A DNA stretch of 64,000 bases from Leptidea sinapis (Eukaryota; Arthropoda; Insecta; Lepidoptera; Pieridae): contig NC_066312.1 in assembly GCF_905404315.1 (NCBI RefSeq), positions 3,273,001 through 3,337,000 of the forward strand. Reading direction: 5' to 3'. The position numbers and the translations under genes were made by a program. The notes under the pieces are model-generated. The model did no database searches. It saw nothing but the letters and a program-made list of their open reading frames with translations, and was not told the origin of the DNA. Positions 52,701-61,700 of this stretch are shown one piece after another. Positions within the stretch are counted from its first letter, which is position 1, and each line of letters starts with the position of its first letter.

Positions 52701-55700
52701 TTAAAACTTAGTATCCCACGAATTATGAGGTAAAATGATTGTAATTGATAGAGCTTTAGTCCACGATTATAATTATACCACTCTTATTACAAGGTAATGC
52801 ACCGTTCCAGAGAAAAAAGCATTATAACCTAACCTTATGACATTTAACCAATAATGACTTATTTATGGGGAGAAAAGAAAAGGAAACGCCTACAATTCGT
52901 TTCTGGCACTCGCCGGCCGCTTCGGCGACACGCTACGCTCGGCTCGTGCGTTGTTTTAACAGTTCTAACATAACCTAACCTAACCAATTTTTATAAATTG
53001 TAGTTGATAGAGCTTTAACTTATAATGCCTACTCGGCTAAGTCGAGTTAGTAAGTCTTTTGTGGGGCGATGTATAATATGCTTTTACAACAAGATCCCAG
53101 AAAATGTTCAAAACAAAAGCATTACGTTATTCAAAATAATTTTTTAAAAAACGTTTGTGTGGTAAAGGTTACTATAACATAAATGACTTTCTTAAAACCA
53201 CAGAATGGGAATGGAGTGACCGCCCTCAGGCTATTAAATAATAAGTTTTATTGTACAATATTACTTTGTAAACATATTTATTCGATGAGAGAGAGAAACC
53301 CGCTGAGTTTGTTGCGCCCGTTCTTCTCAGGTCTGAGGCATTCATTTTGGAATGGGTGGTAGTTTTTGACTTTTAATAAGTGATGTCACATCGTATTTTG
53401 AATAAAAATATTTGAATTTGGTGCACGATTATAGTGCTACTAATCGTATTACAAGGTAATGCAGTTTTCAAGAAAATAACGCAAAAATTTCTAACCTTGA
53501 AACGGGTAAAACGCGTAAAAAAAAATTGAATTTATTTATTTTAAAAATTGTCGGACAAATAAATAATCATCCGAAAATCAGATGATTAGACACTTCCAAT
53601 TTTTAAATGCACGGCTTTACTATTATTGTTCGTTGTAATACTATTATTACAATTAAGTGAACAATGTGCTATTTCTGTTAGATATTTATTTATAATATTT
53701 AATTGCCCACATATAGATGTATACAATATGGATTATTTCTCTCGTCATTGTGGGTAGTGTTTTCTTGTTAGTTCCCCTGCTCATTCATCCCTTGGTGGGT
53801 TTTGAACTCGATATTCTCTTCCGTATCTCTGGCTTCCTTTTTCCAAATGTTTTCTGGCACAGGAAGCAGCAATACAAGTCGTATTTTAATTGCAGGGCAA
53901 CATAGCGGCCCAGGGCAAGTTGCTGTTCCAGGAGCCCTTGCATGTGTCTGAGAGCATCACCGACAAAGGCAAGGAGCTGCACGTGTTCCTGTTCCAGCAG
54001 TGCGTGATCTTCACCGAGGCAGTCGGCAAACGCACTCAGTTCACCAGCCCCACCTATCACTACAAGACACATGTGCAGGTTCGTATACTCCGCTCGCGAA
54101 GCCTAAATATCATTGACCTTTTATTAAAAAAAGCGCAAAAAAGAATGCTGGGAGAGTTTCTTCCGCCACTTCTTTCTTATCTCTCAGAGAGCCATTTGAT
54201 TCCGAAGCGGTGGTGGTTTTAGTGTATTATTAATTTTGATTAAGATAAGATCATAATTTTGTTGACTAGCTAATAAAATTGTATAATTTCAATGAACTGT
54301 TCCTTTTATTATAGTTCCGAATATTCTCAACTAAGTGGCCTTAAAGTTCTTTATGTGAGATGAAAGTCGTCCATATCGCTGATCGGTACTGAGATCTCTA
54401 CTTCACTTTTACTCCAGGTATTCACTTTGCTCAGGTCGGCAACTGGCTTGCATTCTAATGTAGTATGAGTAACATTACTACTTACATCATCATCATCTGC
54501 CGGCTGCAGTATCCTGAATTGATACAGCTTAGGAACTCTTCCAGCCTGGAACTATAAGGGCGCCTCCCTTATCCTCTATGGGTCCCATAAAAAATATAAT
54601 TTTATACTATGTATAACATACTCGCAAGTTAATAATTAAATCGCGCGGATTAAAATTGAATAATAAATTAACTCATAGACTGATTGATTCACAACTTGAT
54701 TTTATTTTTCGATTGATGACTGGCCGAAGATACCAACAGTTATGTATAACCTCGGTATATACATGTGGTAGTTGTTTGGCGGTTGTTTTTACGTTAAATA
54801 AACTTATTTGGGAATTGCAGCGTTGATGAACGCCACACATTTCGACCGGACGACCTATTATATATACTGCATGGTTATTGAGTAAACAACCTTTTCAGAA
54901 CTCCCTGTGATATATAGGTGTTCTATTAACCGGCACAATGAAGCGACGTCTTGACGCAACACAAAGACGATCAGACCGATCCTTTCGTACAGAATACTGG
55001 ATCTTCTAGAGTCTTATACGTACAGGCTCACCAGTTTAATCTCTTTGGTGATTGTTTCCAGGTGAACAAAATGAGACTGGAGGAAGTGGAGGGCACCAAC
55101 ATGTTCATAATCCACTCGTTGGTGGAATACAAACACCAGCAGCCTTCGTACGTGTGCCGCGCCCCGGAAGCAAGGCGCCAGCACTGGATCAGTACGCTGT
55201 CCACAATTCTGCAGTCTCAACTCAGCTTCGGTGATCGCCTGGAGAACCCCAGCGCGTTTCTGAACAGGGAGACAGGACGTGATACCGCCGCGTGAGTACT
55301 CTCTGTCATTCAACTTTTTCTATCTATGTTATACAGGGTATGCTATACTATTCTAGTATTTTCTTTGTTTAACGCCAGTGTTACACATTTATATAAAACA
55401 TTTTTAAAGGATGAAAAACGCGTGTAATTGTAACTGTGTTTTTACATAAAATTTATTTTTTCATATAAAATGTAACTTCAAAAAATAAAAAAGTAACTTT
55501 ACGCAAAATCTATATAATATAGTATACTGAACAATTTGTTATATTTTTTTAAAGTGATAACCCTTACTTCTAGGATTAATACACAAATAAAATCTAAACC
55601 ACTGAGCTAACCGTTCGACGGTTACCGGCACGGAACGCCGGAGGTCGTGGGTTCGAATCCCGCATCGTTCATAAAATTTTGTTTTTCAAATTTTATTTGA

Positions 55701-58700
55701 ATATATATTCAAATAAGAAGTTATGAAAAACAAACCAATCTATCAAATGTTCCTTTTTTTCTAAAGGTACGAGTTTTTTGTATAAAATATAACAAAGTGG
55801 CCACGTCGGAACTGTAACGCTTACATACGAGTCCACCTTTAGTACGTCAATAGAACTTGCAATCAAAAATTTGCAAATTGACTTCTTTAAATAATAAATA
55901 TTTTTTGGGAATGGAGTGACCGCCCTCAGACTATTAAATAATAAGTTTAATTGTAAACATATTTATTCGATGAGAAAAAAAGCCCGCTGAGTTTGTTGCG
56001 CCCGTTCTTCTCAGGTATTCATTTTGGAATGGGTGGTAGTGTTTGATTTTCAATAAGTGATGTCACATCCTATTTTGAATAAAAATATTTGAATTTGAGT
56101 TTGATCTGATTCTCCGTCTTTCTTTGTTTGCAAAGATGTCAAACAAGTTACTCACAAAGTGGTGGTGCCTTTGTATTAAATTATGGGACCAAATGTTGTA
56201 TCGATCCCTTCAAGAATTTATTAAATTTCTATCTGTATAAGGACGAAAAAAAATATTTTAATTTCTCATCGATGTTTTATCTTGCAGTGGCCAGTTTGAC
56301 TCTCCTACTTGAATGTTTAACAGTTATGACGAATTTACCTTCTTTTCCAATAACAGCATGCTGAAAACATGGAGTCCTCTCATTGCACGCAATTATTGTT
56401 TGATGAAAATTGCTTGTTTGGATTTTTAATTTTAAGTCCAATGAACATTAAAAAACGTTAGGGATTTGTTTTAAAAGTTATGGTATTCTAATATTTAATA
56501 TACGTACTGTTTAGTAATCAAATTACTTAAAATAACGATGCTGCATGTTTATCTCAATATCACGACCTGAAATTATCAAAACAGAATAAAATCTCTTCCT
56601 TGGCTGGTACTATCAAAAATTGATGTTGTGCCATTTTATTAACATCTTGGTTAAGATGTTTCCATCTTTGGATTCATCTTAGCTCGATTAGTTTTTTACA
56701 AATCAAATTATCAAAAATTCAAAGTCAGTTTATTATTATACTTCTAAAAAATTATAAAATGTGTGTATAATTAATCTTAATTAATGTGATTTAGTTAGGC
56801 ATTATATTAATACTTGTCTACTGCCAGCACTGTTAACGAGTTTTCAATTTGTATAAACAAAATTAGAAAATTTTTATTTTTCATTATAATGTACTGTCCG
56901 CTTAGTGTTAGATTTTTTTTGAGTAACGTGTCTTTAGCGGACAAACAACGTGGCACGTAATTTATATACATTAAGATATTCATAATTATTGCGTGTTAGT
57001 GTTTTAAATAAATCACAAAGATAAAAATAATTTTCAAACTATAATAGTTATGATTACTTGACAGGAAGGGGGAGGTTATGGTTACCAGATATTTCAATTG
57101 CTAAGATACGGGGCAACTGATGTCATTAGCTATAGTAGTTACAAATCTAGTTATACACAGTAAGAGATAGATAAAGAGAGCAGATAGAATTTACCCTAGA
57201 TAAATCTGCTCATAACAATTACTCAGCTGTCCCGCGATCATAGCGCTTGCAACTGCGTCGAAATACTACTCAATAATCTAGGATATGTGTTAGATCACCA
57301 ACTATTAGAGTGCGTAGTGGGTACCGACAATATATTATAACAAAATATCTGCTTGACTCTGCGCTTTGCTTTGCTTTTATTTTAACAAATAAAATGGCTT
57401 ATAAAAAGAATATGTATATTGTATACCTACACGTAAAATTGAAGATAACACTAAGTCCGATCCGTTACCGTGAAAATACGGTCCGGAGTAGTCGTAGAAC
57501 TGTTTCTATGGTAATTTATGCACTAGATACGGCTTCCGTCATCCGATTTCTTTCCGTCAACCGTAGATCGTGTTTTCACGGATACTGATCGGACGTAGTG
57601 CGGTCTTACCATCATATTATGAGTACGCTGTCTTGTGCTCGTATTCTAAAAACAATATACTGTAGCAAATTTGTGTAAATTATGTTTGTGGGTATGGCTT
57701 TGTTGTTTATAAAATAACATTATTTTTTATAGCCTGAAAATGTAAGCAGCATGCGTCCCAAACATCTATGCATCAACGTCATGAGAGTTCCGTCGTCTCA
57801 TCCGTTAGATTAATTCACTGTTCTTATAATTATTGGAATTTGATTGCAATAAAATACTGCCAATATTAATAACGTCGTTGTATCTTTATTAAGATAATAT
57901 TTTGAATGTGTAGTTGTTTAAGCTATTGGGAGGGGTATTTGACATGGGTATACATCGCGGGCGTGCTCGCTTAGGAATAATATACATTGTTAAATAAATT
58001 TGCGAAAAACCACTATCTTAACTCGCTTAATATAGTAGCAGTATGTTGAAAGATTTAACACATTCACAATATCTACAATGTCAAATACCCAGTTTAACTA
58101 GGCCTTATTATGTGTTGTAACAAATTATACACAATTTACCATTTTTGGTAATATCATCAGTAAAAATTGCATTTTAAGACGCCGTGGAAATCATTATGTA
58201 ATAAAAGTTGATCAACATTATTAATTATAATTAGTTAAAATACATTAAGGTTGTTTTATATGACAACTTCATTCATGATACGCTTTTGCTTTTACTAATA
58301 TGCTAATAATAAGATAATAAGTAACTCATCTTTTAACAATGCTTATTTATAAATATCATTGCCTTATTTTTGTTAGTAAAATCATTTTACTAAAGCCCGA
58401 ATATCAGTAGGGCTATGTGTTGACATTATTAATGTTATTAAATAATCAATATATATCACAGCTACATATATATATGTTTTAATAATTATTCGCTTGAAAT
58501 TGTTTAACGACGCACTCACCATGTTATGTCGTATATATATGTAATTTTATAGTATTTAATTGGGATGCAGAAGACTGGAATAAACTGATCGGCGGCACAC
58601 GTATATTTGTTATATGTTTTAATGTGTGCATATAATATCTTGATGTGATTTTGACGATTTTATTACCTTATACTAGATAAACTGTAGTGGCACCATTTAA

Positions 58701-61700
58701 TACAATTATTTTAAGTAGCCGCATACTCGTTCCACGACATATCGACAGTATGTTAGATTTTTAAAATCAGTATACATTCTTAGAAACACATGTATTTTCC
58801 AACAGTTATATAGTGTGAATGAATTGCTTGTGTTATAAATTAAATTGACGTCCATTTTAAGATTCATGCTGTTGTTTTAAGGAATGGGGCCAACTTGCTT
58901 TTAATAAGTTAATTTGAGTTTTAAAACTAGCTTTCTTGTATGTAAGGAATCTATCTGGGCACGTTTATCTCAACATTTTTGCTTAGCCATAGGTTTACAT
59001 AGGTACATTAGCGAAAATCATATTATACCAGCTTTCAGTGTGTAGTGTTAGTTATTAGGAAAACATTATATATTCTCTTTTTACTCTGATTTATTTTTTG
59101 GAAAAGATATGGAAGAAGAAGAAGATGAATTAATATGTATGTTCAGAGTAGGACGGAATTGATAATATTTTGACATAAATATTGTATGTAACATGATGAA
59201 GTGTATACTTGTCTTCCAACTGGTGAGATATATATAAATGCGAGTCTTGTGCGACGCATTCAATACAGTTAATATTCATTAAATACTATTCGATACGGTT
59301 AATATAAACCGAATGTCAATAGACTCGCTTTTGTATGACGTTTGTGTATGAAATTGAATATTTTGAAATAATTGTGTAATATCGGTAATGGATTGGAATA
59401 TATTAGGATGTCAACTGCTTTTTATTATTCTCATATTCAGCTTGTCTCTTATATTCACTAGGTAATTAATTTACCTATGTATTATCGTACTGTATTCGTT
59501 TAACATCCTATCAGATGTATTATAATAATATTGCGTTATATATAATCTTGTAATGCTCTCATAAAAACATATACGTTCAGTTTGTATAGATTATTTTAAA
59601 TATTAATTTGTATATAGTTTTATCTTATTAGTATCAGTCACTGTAATACTTACCCTATGTTACCTGAATATATACATTAAATGTGGATAAAAATGCTTGT
59701 GGTTTTATGCTTATAGTCCCGCATGCTTTTTAAGTTTAGTTGATTATGTTTTGTTTTAAAGGGGCCAGCTTCAGCTACTAACACAATAAATACTAATAAG
59801 CTCAATCAATGCTTTCGTTCGGAATGTTAATCACTGGTTTTAAGTAATAGAAATCTTAATTTTAAATTCAACGTGAACCACTGATAAAACAGTCCAAAGA
59901 TTAACTAGAAAAACAAAATTGCTTTTACTAGAGTAAAATTCATTTCACAACCAAGGTGTATAATATCACTAGTGCAAAGTTCACACGCCACATATGTTCT
60001 CAATTTTGTTTTTTATTTAAATAGAACAATATTTAGAAACACTTATAAAATGTATGTATAGGTACTCTAAAAGCTGGTTTACCTAATTTGTTTTATTTTA
60101 TTTTATTTTAATTTTTAAACTCCTTTCCCGTCCCTATAGAGATGGTTGGCATGGTCTGCGGAAAACTGAAAGTGTACCTCCATCTGTGGGCGAGCGCATG
60201 GCGCCAGAAATACGTGCGCGTACGCAGAGGGCGCACGCTAAAGCGAACACTATCAATTTACCGACGAGCGCACGAGACGACCACAAAAAAGCCAACACCG
60301 CTGTGAGTCCAACGTCACCGCCGCATACTAACGTAAGTATTTAAGTGGCTTATATTAAACATTCGCTAGTGGTTCGTGAAACGCGGCCAGTATTGTATAA
60401 ATGTAGCTAACATTTTATTAGATACTCCAAAAATATTCAGCATACATGACTACTTTAATTGTTGACTGTACAGAATCGAAGATATACACAATCTTACTCA
60501 GGAACGGTATTTCTTCTTTCGAACAAACTTCAAACCAACAAAATCAGGCAACCACCTACCCAAGGGGCACCAATATTCTACAAGAGAATTATAAACCCTA
60601 AGAGTTAGTCAAAATCAAATATTATTTATAATTCAAGCAGGTCAGATTGCTCGGCAAGAAACTTAACAATTCCTTTTTTATAACTTATATATTATTATAT
60701 AATACAAGTAGCTGTACTATCATCTTATAATTATTAATACAATAAAACATTGACATAATGGTTAAAACAAGAACTGAATAACAGCGATCTATCTATAATT
60801 AATATATATTTAGTAAATTAATAATATAGCATGGAAAAGAGGTAATGGTATAATTATTCGCCTGATGAAACACTTGTATCTCTTGTGTACTCATTTACAG
60901 TTTAACATGAAATGTATCTTTATTGCACTCCACAAAAAAGGAATAATCAACATGCTTTTCTAAGCAAAATTAGCTTATTATTAATTATATAGATAATAAT
61001 TTCAAACTTAAATCTCCAATGTATTCTTCGAAGATCATTGTAACACGTTACACGGTGTCAAATATAAACCATATAAATATAAACTTTTCACTTCTCGTGC
61101 TCTGAAATTGCTTATTGTGCACGATATATAGGCTGCACAAAGTCGATTTTTGTGCACAAGTGCACAAAAGGATCTACTCATAAATGTATCTACTCATAAA
61201 AGGCAAAGAAAATGAGCCATACAGCCAAACACAATAAAAAGTTCAGAGATAGAATTTGTTATTTTTTAATTTTTACTTTAATTTACTTGCCTCATGTGTT
61301 TTTTAAGATATAAAAGATATTAAAATTTAAATTAAAACTCGGTAGGTTATTTAATTAATTAAATATATATACATAGCCTATATATATATATAATTAAATA
61401 TATATATATATATATTAACAAATTAATTAAATAGTAGGCTGTATAGTCCTGGAGCCCAAGCCTATATCAATGTCGTAAGATTTAAAAAAAAGCGGCGGGA
61501 AACAGGTCTTGCTTTTTCGTGCGTTTATTAATTTCTTTAAATTTGCTAAAATTGTTAAATATGTCCATGTTATACTACTTTTTTATTTTTTCGCAATCGA
61601 AATGAAAAGTAGAGTTTATAACTCGACCACAAAACCTTTTTTATCCTGGACATTACTATGCTAAAAGTCTTGGACAAAAGTGGTTCCTTTTGTGCATTCG

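Larger units (their letters stand above)
55292..60139 (+). other. trio intron 12 (4.8 kb)
   Basis: The intron contains a tRNA-like SINE head (55585-55700), a LINE 3' tail (55907-56098), a short repeat fragment (56936-56985) and an inverted-repeat element (57455-57594). The remainder is AT-rich with no coding signal. I looked for an SH3-coding exon here and saw none. Confidence 0.7.

Noticed and set aside
52963..52986. CCTAA repeats resembling the insect telomere unit
   Set aside because: Only about two to three units inside an intron; too short to indicate a telomere or relic junction.
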